A stretch of 64,000 nucleotides of DNA from NCBI RefSeq assembly GCF_026241225.1, contig NZ_JAPFQP010000004.1:496001-560000 (forward strand). The letters run 5' to 3'. Source of the DNA: Lentiprolixibacter aurantiacus (GTDB lineage Bacteria > Bacteroidota > Bacteroidia > Flavobacteriales > Flavobacteriaceae). The translations under genes were made by a program, and so were the position numbers. The notes under the pieces were generated by a model. The model searched no databases. It was not told the DNA's origin and saw only the letters and a program-made list of their open reading frames with translations. Below are positions 20,150 to 30,800 of this stretch, one piece after another; the first letter of the stretch is position 1, and every line of letters begins with the position of its first letter.

Positions 20150-20860
20150 TTATTTTCTTCGACGTTTTTTTCTGGCATCCGGTTTCCCTTTAGACTGTCC
20201 TTTGGACATACCTACAAGGGGAGAAAGCTCTCGCTTGCCATAAACCTCGCCTTTCATAATCCATACTTTAACTCCAAGCCTGCCGTAAGTGGTATGTGCC
20301 TCTTCCAGAGCATAATCGATATCTGCCCTGAAGGTAGATAATGGAATTCGACCGTCCTTGTAAGACTCGGTACGGGCCATCTCAGCTCCGTTTAAACGTC
20401 CGGAGATCTGTATTTTAATTCCTTCAGCATTCATTCGCATGGCAGCGGCTATCGCCATCTTAATTGCCCGGCGGTAAGAAATACGGTTTTCAATCTGACG
20501 GGCAACACTGGCAGCAACCAGGTTGGCATCCAGTTCAGGCCTCTTGATCTCAAAGATGTTGATCTGAACTTCCTTGTCGGTGATCTTCTTAAGCTCTTCC
20601 TTAAGCTTGTCAACCTCCTGTCCGCCTTTACCAATAATGATACCCGGACGAGCGGTAGTAATGGTCACCGTTATTAATTTCAGGGTACGTTCAATGATTA
20701 CCCTGGAAACACTGGCTTTTGCCAGACGGGCATTGATATACTTCCTGATCTTGTCATCCTCAGCGAGCTTGTCTCCGTAATCATTTCCACCATACCAGTT
20801 GGATTCCCAACCACGGATGATCCCAAGCCTGTTCCCTATTGGATTTGTCTTTTGTCCCAT
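20150..20860 (-). CDS. rpsC: 30S ribosomal protein S3 (uS3)
   Basis: 236 residues. Starts [22 protein letters not shown] domain around 60-110 with [14 protein letters not shown]-terminal domain with [20 protein letters not shown] and [16 protein letters not shown]. The basic tail ([13 protein letters not shown]) is slightly longer than in E. coli. It lines the mRNA entry tunnel. Confidence 0.98.
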   Translation of the reverse strand: MGQKTNPIGNRLGIIRGWESNWYGGNDYGDKLAEDDKIRKYINARLAKASVSRVIIERTLKLITVTITTARPGIIIGKGGQEVDKLKEELKKITDKEVQINIFEIKRPELDANLVAASVARQIENRISYRRAIKMAIAAAMRMNAEGIKIQISGRLNGAEMARTESYKDGRIPLSTFRADIDYALEEAHTTYGRLGVKVWIMKGEVYGKRELSPLVGMSKGQSKGKPDARKKRRRK

Positions 20861-20868
20861 ATTTCTCG

Positions 20869-21276
20869 CTAGCTTTCTGCGTTATTTCGTGCTCCCAAAA
20901 CCAAGGTTACATGGTTGGAACGTTTTCTGATTCTATGCGCACGTCCCTGTGGTGCAGGTCGCAGCCTTTTCAGCATACGCGCACTGTCTACTTTGATTTC
21001 CTTTACGAAGAGGTCAGCGCTTTCAATATCAGCATCCTCATTCTTGGCCTGCCAGTTCGCCAGGGCAGACAACAAAAGTTTTTCCAGTCTCCGGGAAGCT
21101 TCCTTCTGGCTGAACCTGAGGATAGCCAGCGCCTTCTCTACACCTTCTCCGCGCACAAGATCAGCTACCAGCCTCATTTTACGCGGGGAAGTAGGGCAGT
21201 TATTGAGCTTCGCAAAGGCCAGCTGTGCCTTTTCTGCTTTTAACCTTTCGGCCATTTCTCTTTTACGTACTCCCAT
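20869..21276 (-). CDS. rplV: 50S ribosomal protein L22 (uL22)
   Basis: 135 residues. Family core [20 protein letters not shown] and the C-terminal loop segment [20 protein letters not shown] that lines the peptide exit tunnel. The N-terminus ([18 protein letters not shown]) is about 20 residues longer than in E. coli, as in other Bacteroidota. 7 nt after rpsS. Confidence 0.97.
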   Translation of the reverse strand: MGVRKREMAERLKAEKAQLAFAKLNNCPTSPRKMRLVADLVRGEGVEKALAILRFSQKEASRRLEKLLLSALANWQAKNEDADIESADLFVKEIKVDSARMLKRLRPAPQGRAHRIRKRSNHVTLVLGARNNAES

Positions 21277-21283
21277 AGCTTAC

Positions 21284-21562
21284 TTACTTTTTACCTTTGT
21301 TCTTGGCCCCTGCATGTCCCCTGAAGGAACGGGTTGGGGAAAACTCGCCCAGTTTGTGACCTACCATGTTCTCTGTTACGTATACAGGTACAAATTGTTT
21401 CCCGTTGTGCACAGCGATGGTCTGGCCTACGAAATCAGGAGTGATCATGGAGGCTCTTGACCAGGTTTTGATCACGGATTTCTTACCGGATTCTAAGTTT
21501 TGCTGGACTTTCTTATCCAGGCTGTAGTGAACGTAAGGTCCTTTTTTTAAGGAACGTGCCAT
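21284..21562 (-). CDS. rpsS: 30S ribosomal protein S19 (uS19)
   Basis: 92 residues. [61 protein letters not shown] head protein forming a complex with S13. Typical order rplB-rpsS-rplV. Confidence 0.98.
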   Translation of the reverse strand: MARSLKKGPYVHYSLDKKVQQNLESGKKSVIKTWSRASMITPDFVGQTIAVHNGKQFVPVYVTENMVGHKLGEFSPTRSFRGHAGAKNKGKK

Positions 21563-21575
21563 TATTCTTTACGTT

Positions 21576-22400
21576 TTATTTCTTTCTTCGTTCAATGATA
21601 TATCGGTTGGAATCCTTGGTCCTGGAACGGGTTCTGTATCCTTTTGCAGGAATACCGTTCTTAGATCTCGGATGTCCTCCAGAAGCTCTTCCTTCTCCAC
21701 CTCCCATTGGGTGATCAACAGGGTTCATAGCCACTGGTCTGGTTCTTGGCCTTCTTCCTAACCACCTGCTTCTACCTGCTTTACCAGATACTACAAGCTG
21801 ATGGTCCGAATTGGAAACTGCTCCGATCGTCGCCAGGCATTTCACCAGGATCATTCGGGTTTCCCCTGAAGGTAACTTGATCGTTGCATATTTACCTTCC
21901 CTTGCCATGAGCTGAGCAAAAGTACCGGCACTCCTGGCCAGTACGGCTCCCTGTCCGGGACGCAGCTCAATACAGGAAATAATTGTTCCCAATGGAATAT
22001 CGCTCAGTGGCATGGCATTCCCTATTTCGGGAGCTACCTTGTTTCCGGAAACAACTTCCTGACCTACCTGCAGGCCATTCTGAGCAATGATGTATCGCTT
22101 CTCGCCATCCTTATATTCCACAAGGGCAATAAAAGCCGATCTGTTTGGGTCGTACTGTATAGACTTCACTTCCGCTTTCACATCATGCTTTTCGCGCTTG
22201 AAGTCTATGATACGATACCTCCTCTTGTGACCACCACCTCTGTGACGTGTGGTCATTTTTCCTTGACTGTTCCTACCTCCCGTTCTTTTTAACGGAGCAA
22301 GCAAGCTTTTCTCCGGCTTATCAGTAGTAATCGCGTCAAATCCGTTTACTACTTTAAAACGCTGCCCGGGAGTGATCGGTTTTAATTTTCTAACTGACAT
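21576..22400 (-). CDS. rplB: 50S ribosomal protein L2 (uL2)
   Basis: 274 residues. Starts [21 protein letters not shown]-terminal OB domain and C-terminal SH3-like domain with the conserved [20 protein letters not shown] that carries the His near the peptidyl-transferase centre. One of the most conserved proteins here; full length. Confidence 0.98.
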   Translation of the reverse strand: MSVRKLKPITPGQRFKVVNGFDAITTDKPEKSLLAPLKRTGGRNSQGKMTTRHRGGGHKRRYRIIDFKREKHDVKAEVKSIQYDPNRSAFIALVEYKDGEKRYIIAQNGLQVGQEVVSGNKVAPEIGNAMPLSDIPLGTIISCIELRPGQGAVLARSAGTFAQLMAREGKYATIKLPSGETRMILVKCLATIGAVSNSDHQLVVSGKAGRSRWLGRRPRTRPVAMNPVDHPMGGGEGRASGGHPRSKNGIPAKGYRTRSRTKDSNRYIIERRKK

Positions 22401-22409
22401 CTCGCGTCT

Positions 22410-22700
22410 TTATAGATTACTGTAAAAATCAATAATATCCCCGTCTTCCACATCTACTATGGCCTTCTTGTAGGCATTGGTTTTGCCTTGCTGAACACCT
22501 GTTTTTGTGTAACGGGTCTTACGTACAGGACCGTAATTCATAGTGCGGACCTTCTTGACCGATACCCCATAAGTCTCTTCCACTGCATCTTTGATCTGCA
22601 GTTTATTAGCCCTCGGATCCACAACAAAACCGTAACGATTGTACAGCTCACTGTCGTTGGTCATCTTCTCCGTAATGATCGGTTTAATCAACACCCTCAT
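22410..22700 (-). CDS. rplW: 50S ribosomal protein L23 (uL23)
   Basis: 96 residues. MRVLIKPIITEKMTNDSE start, YGFVVDPRANKLQIKDAVEE, KVRTMNYGPVRKTRYTKTG. Forms the docking site for trigger factor and SRP at the tunnel exit. 5 nt after rplD. Confidence 0.97.
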   Translation of the reverse strand: MRVLIKPIITEKMTNDSELYNRYGFVVDPRANKLQIKDAVEETYGVSVKKVRTMNYGPVRKTRYTKTGVQQGKTNAYKKAIVDVEDGDIIDFYSNL

Positions 22701-22705
22701 GGCCC

Positions 22706-23335
22706 TTACTTGTTTAAGTTTGATTCAATTCCTTCCAGCGCACCTTCAAGAAGCACGATATTGTTGGCATTCAATATTTTGTAAGTGCTTAATTCTGTGT
22801 TAGTTACAACTTCAGAACCTTCCAAATTGCGCGACGACAAATATACGTTATTATTTGTATCGCCCAAGACGAAGAGTGACTTTTTATTTTCAATCCCGAG
22901 GGATTTCAGAATGTCAACAAAATCTTTGGTTTTGGGTTGCTCGAACTGAAAGTCCTCCACAACCAAAATTGCCTTCTCCTGTTGCTTGATGCTTAGCGCT
23001 GATTTTCGAGCCAAGCGCTTAACATTTTTGTTCACTTTTTGCCCGTAATCCCTTGGCTGTGGTCCAAATATTCGACCTCCACCACGGAATACAGGAGACT
23101 TAATACTACCCGCACGGGCAGTACCTGTACCTTTTTGTTTTTTGATCTTGCGGGTACTTCCGACAATTTCTGCACGCTCTTTTGATTTGTGCGTACCCTG
23201 CCTTTGGTGGGCCAAATATTGTTTCACGTCCAGATAGATGGCGTGGTTGTTCGGCTCAATCTTGTATACAGCATCCGAAAGATCTGCTTTCCGACCTGTA
23301 TCTTTTCCCTTGATATCTAAAACCGCTACCTTCAT
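22706..23335 (-). CDS. rplD: 50S ribosomal protein L4 (uL4)
   Basis: 209 residues. The tunnel-loop region [20 protein letters not shown] and [20 protein letters not shown] is intact, as is the C-terminal part ([20 protein letters not shown]). L4 represses the S10 operon in E. coli; the structured gap just upstream of the rplC-rplD pair is of interest for that reason. Its ATG overlaps the rplC stop codon by 1 nt. Confidence 0.98.
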   Translation of the reverse strand: MKVAVLDIKGKDTGRKADLSDAVYKIEPNNHAIYLDVKQYLAHQRQGTHKSKERAEIVGSTRKIKKQKGTGTARAGSIKSPVFRGGGRIFGPQPRDYGQKVNKNVKRLARKSALSIKQQEKAILVVEDFQFEQPKTKDFVDILKSLGIENKKSLFVLGDTNNNVYLSSRNLEGSEVVTNTELSTYKILNANNIVLLEGALEGIESNLNK

Positions 23336-23952
23336 TACTTCTCAATAGTTACGTAAGCATTCTTATGACCCGGAACACAGCCTTTCAATACCAGCAGGTT
23401 CTTTTCGGGTACTACTTTCAACACCCTAAGGTTCTGAACAGTTACTGTTTCTCCTCCCATTCTCCCTGCCATGCGCATTCCTTTGAATACCCGTGCAGGA
23501 TAGGAAGCAGCTCCAATAGATCCAGGAGCCCTTAATCGGTTGTGCTGTCCGTGTGTAGCCTGACCAACACCGCCAAAGCCATGTCTTTTAACAACTCCCT
23601 GGAATCCTTTTCCTTTGGAAGTGGCAGAGACATCCACGAAATCTCCTTCGTTAAAGAGATCCACGCCAAGTGTATCTCCCAATTTAAATTCACCTTCAAA
23701 ATCCCGGAACTCAACGACTTTTTTCTTGGGAGAAGTACCTGCTTTTTTCACATGGCCCATTTCGGCCTTGTTAGCACGTTTTTCTGCCTTGTCATCGAAA
23801 CCGAGCTGAAGGGCGCTGTACCCGTCTACCTCTTCGGTTCTGACTTGGGTAACGACACAGGGGCCAGCTTCTATAACGGTACATGGAATGTTCTTCCCTC
23901 TCTCGTCAAAGATGCTGGTCATGCCGATTTTCTTTCCAATTAACCCAGACAT
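23335..23952 (-). CDS. rplC: 50S ribosomal protein L3 (uL3)
   Basis: 205 residues. [40 protein letters not shown] (the loop bearing the often methylated Gln), [20 protein letters not shown]. An early 50S assembly protein. Preceded by a 154-nt non-coding gap after rpsJ, the longest within this operon. Confidence 0.98.
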   Translation of the reverse strand: MSGLIGKKIGMTSIFDERGKNIPCTVIEAGPCVVTQVRTEEVDGYSALQLGFDDKAEKRANKAEMGHVKKAGTSPKKKVVEFRDFEGEFKLGDTLGVDLFNEGDFVDVSATSKGKGFQGVVKRHGFGGVGQATHGQHNRLRAPGSIGAASYPARVFKGMRMAGRMGGETVTVQNLRVLKVVPEKNLLVLKGCVPGHKNAYVTIEK

Positions 23953-23999
23953 ACTTATTTATTTAATAGTTCAATTTTTACTTTTCTTGTTTACAAAAA

Positions 24000-24082
24000 A
24001 ACAGGGCCAAAAATAATTCAACCCTGAATTTATTTTTGTTACCGTTTTTCCTTCGCGAAACGCTCCGGACATGTCCCTGTTC
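24000..24082 (-). promoter_or_regulatory. Structured leader / possible internal promoter or attenuator before rplC
   Basis: Within the 154-nt rpsJ-rplC gap the minus strand shows a palindrome GGACATGTCC (24067-24076) and a perfect hairpin AATTCA-GGGT-TGAATT (24015-24030). A 7-bp long-range pairing AACAGGG with CCCTGTT (24075-24081 with 24000-24006) is followed by T7, an attenuator-like arrangement. A TATTTTTG box (24008-24015) fits the TAnnTTTG -7 element but has no clear TTG upstream. Function inferred only. Confidence 0.4.
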
Positions 24083-24106
24083 CCTCAGAAACAGTTTATT
24101 TTATTA

Positions 24107-24412
24107 TCAGACCTTGATCTCCACTTCCACACCACTGGGAAGCTCCAGCTTCATCAGGGCATCGATGGTCTTGGAGGAAGAACTGTAAATATCCAGAAGA
24201 CGCTTGTATGAACTCAACTGGAATTGCTCCCTCGATTTCTTATTCACGTGCGGAGAACGCAATACTGTAAAAATCCGCTTGTGAGTAGGTAGTGGAATTG
24301 GCCCGGTTACTACAGCACCGGTGGTCTTTACCGTCTTTACGATTTTCTCGGCAGACTTGTCTACCAGGTTATGATCGTAAGATTTAAGTTTTATTCTGAT
24401 TTTCTGACTCAT
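24107..24412 (-). CDS. rpsJ: 30S ribosomal protein S10 (uS10)
   Basis: 101 residues. [61 protein letters not shown] head protein also known (as NusE) from transcription antitermination in other bacteria. Follows fusA by 11 nt with no tuf gene between, as usual in Bacteroidota. Confidence 0.98.
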   Translation of the reverse strand: MSQKIRIKLKSYDHNLVDKSAEKIVKTVKTTGAVVTGPIPLPTHKRIFTVLRSPHVNKKSREQFQLSSYKRLLDIYSSSSKTIDALMKLELPSGVEVEIKV

Positions 24413-24423
24413 TTTACTCTAAC

Positions 24424-26550
24424 TTAAGCGGTTACACCAGTTGCCATTTTAATTACTTCCTCTGCCAGGTTGGTTGGGGTCTCGGCATAGTGGGAGAATT
24501 CCATGGTAGAAGTAGCCCTACCGGAGGAAAGCGTCCTCAGTGCCGTTACATAACCAAACATTTCTGATAATGGAACTTCTGCCTTGATCACCTTGGATCC
24601 GGCGCGGTCGTCCATATTGTTTACCTGTCCTCTTCTTCGGTTAAGGTCACCTACAATATCACCCATATTTTCTTCCGGGGTAAGAACCTCCAGCTTCATG
24701 ATAGGCTCCATAAGAACCGAGCGTGCTGATTTGGCAGCTGCCTTGTAACCCATTTTTGCAGCAAGTTCGAAGGAAAGCGAATCAGAATCCACCGGGTGGA
24801 ATGAACCATCGGTAAGAGTGATCTTCATGCTATCCATCTCAAATCCTGCCAGAGGGCCGTTTTTCATTGCCTCCTTGAAACCTTTCTCTACGGAAGGAAT
24901 GTATTCCTTAGGGATGTTACCTCCCTTGATCTCGTTAACAAATACCAGTCCGGATTCCTCTTCACCAACAGGCTCCATGGTAAATACGATGTCTGCGAAC
25001 TTACCGCGACCACCCGTTTGTTTTTTGTACACTTCACGGTGCTTGGCCTGCTGGGTAATGGCCTCTTTGTATTCTACCTGAGGTTGTCCCTGGTTTACAT
25101 CAACCTTGAACTCTCTCTTCAGACGGTCTACAATAATATCGAGGTGCAATTCACCCATACCGGAAATAATGGTTTGTCCGGAAGCCTCATCGGTCTTAAC
25201 CTGGAAGGTTGGATCTTCCTCAGCCAGTTTACCCAGGGCCATACCGAGTTTATCAACGTCGGCCTTGGTTTTAGGCTCAACAGCAATACCGATCACAGGA
25301 TCCGGGAAGATCATACTTTCCAGCACTATAGGATGTTTCTCATCCGAAAGTGTATCTCCTGTTTTAATATCCTTGAAACCAACGGCAGCTCCAATGTCTC
25401 CTGCAGAAATAGACTCAACAGCGTTTTGCTTGTTGGAGTGCATCTGGTAGATCCTTGAAATACGTTCCTTGTTTCCGGAACGATTATTAAGTACGTAGGA
25501 TCCTGCATCCAGCTTACCGGAGTATGCCCGGAAGAAAGCCAGACGTCCTACGAATGGATCTGTGGCAATCTTGAATGCCAGGGCGGCAAAAGGCTCCTTG
25601 ACATCCGGCTTGCGGGTGATCTCATTACCTGTATTTGGGTCAGTACCTACAATAGCCTCCTTATCCAGGGGAGAAGGAAGGTATCGACATACTGCATCCA
25701 GCAGGAATTGAACACCTTTATTTTTAAATGAAGAACCGCATACCATTGGGATAATGCTCATATCCATAACAGCAGCTCTGAGGGCAGCGTGGATTTCATC
25801 CTCGGTAATGGAGTTTTCATCCTCGAAGAATTTCTCCATAAGGGTTTCGTCGTATTCTGCAACTGCCTCAATCAGGTGGGCCCTGTATTCATGTACCTCA
25901 TCTTCCATTTCAGCTGGAATATCGATAACGTCAAACGTAGAACCCATATCTTCCTCGTGCCATACAATCGCACGGTTCTTAACCAAATCAACAATACCTT
26001 TGAAATCTGCTTCTTCCCCGATTGGAAGAACAATCGGCACTGCGTTTGATTTCAACATGTCTTTTACCTGGTTGCAAACCGCCAGAAAATTAGATCCCTG
26101 TCGGTCCATTTTATTTACAAAGCCCATGCGCGGCACCTTGTAATTGTCAGCCAGCCTCCAGTTGGTCTCGGATTGTGGCTCAACGCCATCTACAGCACTG
26201 AACAGGAAAACCAGACCATCAAGGACTCTCAGTGAACGGTTTACCTCAACAGTAAAATCCACGTGACCGGGAGTATCAATTATATTGAAATGGTAGGGTT
26301 TAGACTCATTGGTCAACTGCCCGTTGCTGGTTGGAAAATTCCAGGTACAGGTGGTGGCTGCGGATGTAATGGTAATCCCGCGCTCCTGCTCCTGAGCCAT
26401 CCAGTCCATAGTGGCAGCACCGTCGTGCACCTCACCAATCTTATGACTCACCCCCGTATAAAAAAGTATACGTTCTGTGGTGGTGGTTTTACCGGCATCA
26501 ATGTGCGCGGCAATTCCAATATTACGTGTGTATTTTAAATCTCTTGCCAT
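24424..26550 (-). CDS. fusA: Elongation factor G
   Basis: 708 residues, a full five-domain translocase. GTPase motifs: P-loop [15 protein letters not shown], switch [23 protein letters not shown] and a G5-like CGSSF; domain IV holds [11 protein letters not shown]; domain V has [16 protein letters not shown]. It drives tRNA-mRNA translocation. Gap 8 nt from rpsG. The sequence does not look like the second, recycling-type EF-G, and its str-operon position supports the housekeeping role. Confidence 0.98.
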   Translation of the reverse strand: MARDLKYTRNIGIAAHIDAGKTTTTERILFYTGVSHKIGEVHDGAATMDWMAQEQERGITITSAATTCTWNFPTSNGQLTNESKPYHFNIIDTPGHVDFTVEVNRSLRVLDGLVFLFSAVDGVEPQSETNWRLADNYKVPRMGFVNKMDRQGSNFLAVCNQVKDMLKSNAVPIVLPIGEEADFKGIVDLVKNRAIVWHEEDMGSTFDVIDIPAEMEDEVHEYRAHLIEAVAEYDETLMEKFFEDENSITEDEIHAALRAAVMDMSIIPMVCGSSFKNKGVQFLLDAVCRYLPSPLDKEAIVGTDPNTGNEITRKPDVKEPFAALAFKIATDPFVGRLAFFRAYSGKLDAGSYVLNNRSGNKERISRIYQMHSNKQNAVESISAGDIGAAVGFKDIKTGDTLSDEKHPIVLESMIFPDPVIGIAVEPKTKADVDKLGMALGKLAEEDPTFQVKTDEASGQTIISGMGELHLDIIVDRLKREFKVDVNQGQPQVEYKEAITQQAKHREVYKKQTGGRGKFADIVFTMEPVGEEESGLVFVNEIKGGNIPKEYIPSVEKGFKEAMKNGPLAGFEMDSMKITLTDGSFHPVDSDSLSFELAAKMGYKAAAKSARSVLMEPIMKLEVLTPEENMGDIVGDLNRRRGQVNNMDDRAGSKVIKAEVPLSEMFGYVTALRTLSSGRATSTMEFSHYAETPTNLAEEVIKMATGVTA

Positions 26551-26558
26551 TGTTGAAA

Positions 26559-27035
26559 TTAAAATCTGAAGTGAGAGAATGCTTTGTTCGCTTCGGCCAT
26601 TTTGTGTGTATCCACACGCTTCTTCACTGCTGCACCCTCCTCACGGGATGCCGCCAGGATCTCTGCAGCCAGCTTCTGGGCCATCGATTTTTCATTTCTT
26701 TTCCTTGCAAAAAGGATCAACCACTTCATTGCGGTAGAAATTTTGCGGTCTGGTCGGATTTGCATCGGAATCTGGAAGGTAGCACCACCTACCCTTCTAC
26801 TGCGGACCTCTACGTGAGGCATCACATTGGAAAGGGCATCTTTCCATAGTTCCAGGGCGGTTTTTTCTTCGTCCGTTTTGCGTTGGTCTACGATATCAAT
26901 TGCATCGTAAAATATCTTGAAGGCTACCGATTTCTTCCCGTCCCACATCAGCATGTTTACAAAACGGGTCACCAGCTGGTCGTTAAACCTTGGGTCTGGT
27001 AAGAGTGGCCTTTTCTTTGCCTGTCTTTTTCTCAT
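26559..27035 (-). CDS. rpsG: 30S ribosomal protein S7 (uS7)
   Basis: 158 residues. [60 protein letters not shown] and the C-terminal [15 protein letters not shown]. Nucleates head assembly at the E site. 19 nt after rpsL. Confidence 0.98.
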   Translation of the reverse strand: MRKRQAKKRPLLPDPRFNDQLVTRFVNMLMWDGKKSVAFKIFYDAIDIVDQRKTDEEKTALELWKDALSNVMPHVEVRSRRVGGATFQIPMQIRPDRKISTAMKWLILFARKRNEKSMAQKLAAEILAASREEGAAVKKRVDTHKMAEANKAFSHFRF

Positions 27036-27054
27036 CGTTCCTGTTCGTTATCGT

Positions 27055-27429
27055 TTATTGTTTCGGACGTTTGGCACCGTACTTGGATCTCCTTTGGGTT
27101 CTGCCCGCAACACCGGCAGTATCCAATGCTCCACGTACAATGTGGTATCTTACACCTGGCAAGTCCTTAACTCTTCCGCCTCTAACCAATACTATCGAGT
27201 GCTCTTGCAAGTTGTGGCCCTCGCCAGGAATGTATGCGTTCACCTCTTTACCGTTAGTTAACCTTACCCTTGCAACCTTACGCATTGCAGAATTTGGTTT
27301 CTTCGGTGTAGTGGTGTATACCCGCGTACAAACCCCTCTTCGCTGGGGACACGAATCCAAAGCAGCCGATTTACTCTTCTTGGTAATTGTGGCCCTTCCT
27401 TTTCGTACTAATTGTGAAATTGTTGGCAT
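27055..27429 (-). CDS. rpsL: 30S ribosomal protein S12 (uS12)
   Basis: 124 residues, first gene of the 17-kb cluster. [20 protein letters not shown]; the decoding-centre loops [18 protein letters not shown] and [17 protein letters not shown] carry the wild-type lysines at the positions where streptomycin-resistance substitutions occur in other bacteria. A clear promoter lies 43 nt upstream (27472-27502). Confidence 0.98.
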   Translation of the reverse strand: MPTISQLVRKGRATITKKSKSAALDSCPQRRGVCTRVYTTTPKKPNSAMRKVARVRLTNGKEVNAYIPGEGHNLQEHSIVLVRGGRVKDLPGVRYHIVRGALDTAGVAGRTQRRSKYGAKRPKQ

Positions 27430-27471
27430 ACTATATTATAATGTATAAATCTACCCTCGTCAAAGGGCTGG

Positions 27472-27502
27472 CAAATGTACTAATAAATCATTATAATTCA
27501 AA
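27472..27502 (-). promoter_or_regulatory. Bacteroidota-type promoter of the ribosomal-protein operon
   Basis: On the minus strand: TTTG (27499-27502), a 19-nt spacer, TACATTTG (27472-27479), an exact match to TAnnTTTG. The -7 box lies 42 nt from the rpsL ATG. Both boxes and the spacing fit the Bacteroidota consensus. Confidence 0.75.
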
Positions 27503-27601
27503 TGCCTGCGCATTTATTTTAAAAGGAAAAATTAGCCGGGTGCTTTTGGGATGCGAAATCCATGGTAATTATGCCCTAAAAACCTGGAGTTATTGAGCTA
27601 T

Positions 27602-27629
27602 TAAATGTTGCATTGAGCAATGACATTTA
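27602..27629. repeat. 28-bp interrupted inverted repeat
   Basis: TAAATGT (27602-27608), TG bulge, CATTG, AG loop, CAATG, ACATTTA (27623-27629): 12 base pairs with a 2-nt bulge. No T-run on either side, so it is not a terminator. It could be a protein-binding site or an RNA hairpin; no known match recognised. Confidence 0.5.
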
Positions 27630-27890
27630 CCATAATCATGTTCGTTTTTGAAGTATAAGGCCAGCTGTAGATTACCCAATTCTGTATAGCCTTGAATTCT
27701 TGACAGAAAAACTAGCATATATCACATTGAGATTTTCAGACATTAAATAGACATCCTTATCTGGGATATGAATCATCATATGGCCAAAGGGGATTAATAA
27801 ATCCTTTTCTTAAAGAAATATTAAAAAATCCTTGGTGTATTAACATTAAATTTAGAACTTGTTGGTTTGATAAACTCAAACAATTTAACA

Positions 27891-30800
27891 ATGAGAACAC
27901 ATTTAAATGGAATCTTAACGCTGATTTTAGCGTTTGTCGTGCATTTGTCTTTTGCTCAGGAAAAGACAGTCACCGGAAACGTTACAGATCAGACGGGCAC
28001 ACCCCTACCGGGTGTTAACGTGCTTGTCGTTGGAACTGCCACAGGAACTCAAACAGATTTTGATGGAAATTACTCCATCCGGGCCGAAGTAGGTCAGGTT
28101 TTGCAGTTTAGCTATATCGGGCAAAAAACAGCGAACAGGACTATTGGCGCTTCTGATGTAATTAATGTACAGATGGAAGAAGATGCGCAGGCTTTGGAAG
28201 AAGTTGTTGTAACCGCATTGGGTATACAACGGGAAGCCAGAACTCTGGGCTACGGAACTGATATCGTAGAAGGGGAAGATTTGGTGAAAGCCCGTGAAAC
28301 GAACATTGTAAACTCCCTTCAGGGTAAAGTTACTGGTGTTCAGATCACCAATACTGGTGGTAACCTGGGTGGTTCCTCAAAAATCATCATACGTGGTGTT
28401 TCATCCTTATCCGGAAGGAATAACCCGCTGTGGGTTGTGGATGGTGTACTTATTAATGATGCACAAACCCCGGGTAACGGAAGCAGGATTACAGGAACAA
28501 GGGATTTTGCCAATGGTGCTTCGGTCATCAACCCGGATGATGTAGAATCCATAAACGTATTAAAAGGTGCAGCTGCAACCGCTTTATACGGTTCTCGAGC
28601 TGCGGCAGGAGCAATCATTGTAACCACAAAAAGAGGTAAGGCTGGCGAAGGCGGAGGAGCCCGAGTTGAACTGAATTCCTCTACAAGATTCGAATCGCTG
28701 TTCAGGATTCCGGACTACCAGCAGGAATATGCCATGGGTACCCAGGGGCAATACGATGCAGGTAGTGTAGGCTTTGACTGGGGGCCAAGAATTGTTGGTC
28801 AAACAGTAGATAACCTTCCCATTACGGGAGAATCTGGCCCACTGCAGGCTGTTAAGGATAATGGCATCAGGGATTTCTTCCGCACAGGGATAACCCGTAT
28901 CAACAACTTTTCTGTTTCGGATGCGAATGAAAAATTTGATTACCGAATCAGCTTAACTTCTACTAACCAGGAAGGTATATTACCAGGAGCGAGCCTTGAC
29001 AGGATTACCATAGGTCTGAATGCCGGGGTTAGGCATAACGATAAACTGGAATCCAGATTTGGTATCCAATATACCACTACCCAGTCCAGAGGAACTGGAG
29101 CCTCCGGGGCGAACGATCCTAACATTATTAGTTTCGCATCCTTCAGCAGTAATCTGGACCAGAATCTCTTTAAACCCTGGATAGATGAAAGCGGAAACCA
29201 GATTAACCTGATAACCAACAACCAGGGGAATGTAAGCAACAACCCATTCTGGATTCGTAATGAAAATGCCAATGACCGGGATGACGACAGGATCTTTGGA
29301 AACTTCCAATTGACCTTCAAACCCTTTGATGGCTTTGCCCTTACTGCCAGAGTAGGAGCGGATCTTCAGGATGATAGAAGGTTGATTGAAAATAGCAAGG
29401 GTACTGTAGGTCGACTGTTTGGTGATTTCATATCCGATAATATCAGGAGAAATGAAATAACATCAGACATTATAGCATCGTATAACACAAACATCACTGA
29501 TGATATTTCAGTAAATGTCCTGGGTGGTATGCAATATAATGCAAGGATCTTTGAAAGACAGCAAATAACAGGGGTGAATTTATTGATCCCTGAACTTTTC
29601 AGCCCTGCAAATGCAGAACAAGCCATCCCTGTTAGGGATTTTACAGAAGCCAGGCTATTTGGTATCTATGGTTCTGCGGAATTCGGTTACAAGAACTGGG
29701 CTACCCTTACGCTTACAGCAAGGAATGACTTTTCTTCAACCTTGCCAACGGATAACAACTCATACTTCTATCCTTCTGCAAGTATGGCCTTTGTATTCAG
29801 CGATGCCTTCAATATTAAAAGTGATTTCCTGAGCTTTGGTAAGATTCGGGCGAGTTGGGCAAAGGTAGGTAACGATACAGATGCCTACTTACTGAACTTT
29901 AATTTCAATCCGATAACAGTAGCGACAGGACAATACAGCCTGAACAATAACTTCCCGTTCAATGGGGCGTTGGCTTATTCGGCATCGGCCACAATTCCGG
30001 CTGCCGATCTGAGACCAGAAGAACAAACTTCTTACGAGTTTGGTCTGGATTTGAAACTGTTCAACGGACGTTTAGGTTTGGATATGGCCTACTTCAAAAA
30101 CCAGAACGATGACCAAATATTAAACATTCCTATACCAGAAACCACTGGATTTGCCTTTAGAACAACCAATGTGGGGCGAGTTGACCAGGAAGGTTTTGAA
30201 ATATCCCTGGAGGCCACTCCTTTGATCATTGGTGATTTTACCTGGAACACAGGAATAAATTTCTCCAGGGTAGAGTCTGAAGTAGTTTCCCTTACCGAAG
30301 GCCTTGACAGGGTAGTAATAGCTTCTGGTTTTAACAGTGTTCAGGTGGTTGCAGAGCCAGGAAAAGAGTTCCAGCTTTATGCTTTCCCACACTTGAGGGA
30401 TGAAGAAACCGGAAGACCTATTATTGATCCAAATACTGGAAGAAGGCAGGCCGGTCAAGCCACTACATTAGGATCCGTACTTCCGGACTGGACAGGAGGA
30501 TGGGTTAATAGTTTCAGCTATAAAGGATTTAATCTGTCGACCACCATTGACGTTAGATGGGGTGGAGTAATGAAGTCCTCTACTGTTGAAGCTCTGCAAA
30601 CAGGTGGATTAGTAAAAGAAACCTTATTAAACAGAGAAGGAACCTTTATCGATACACAGGGTATTATCCTTACAGATAATGGAGATGGCACATTCACAAG
30701 AAGAGATAATGATGTACCGCTACTAAGTGCCCAGGATTTCTGGACTTCATTAAATGACAACAGTGTGGCAGAACCATACATTTATGATGCTTCTTTCATA

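Larger units (their letters stand above)
27430..27890. other. 461-bp divergent intergenic region between rpsL and susC-like gene
   Basis: No credible gene on either strand. It contains the rpsL promoter near its left end, a 28-bp inverted repeat at 27602-27629, and two short hairpins close to the SusC-like start: GGATT-AATA-AATCC at 27791-27804 and TTTCTT-A-AAGAAA at 27806-27818. A partial -7 box, TAAATTTA, lies at about 27846-27853; it is one base from TAnnTTTG and has no good TTG at the right distance. The region is very A/T rich. Confidence 0.5.
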
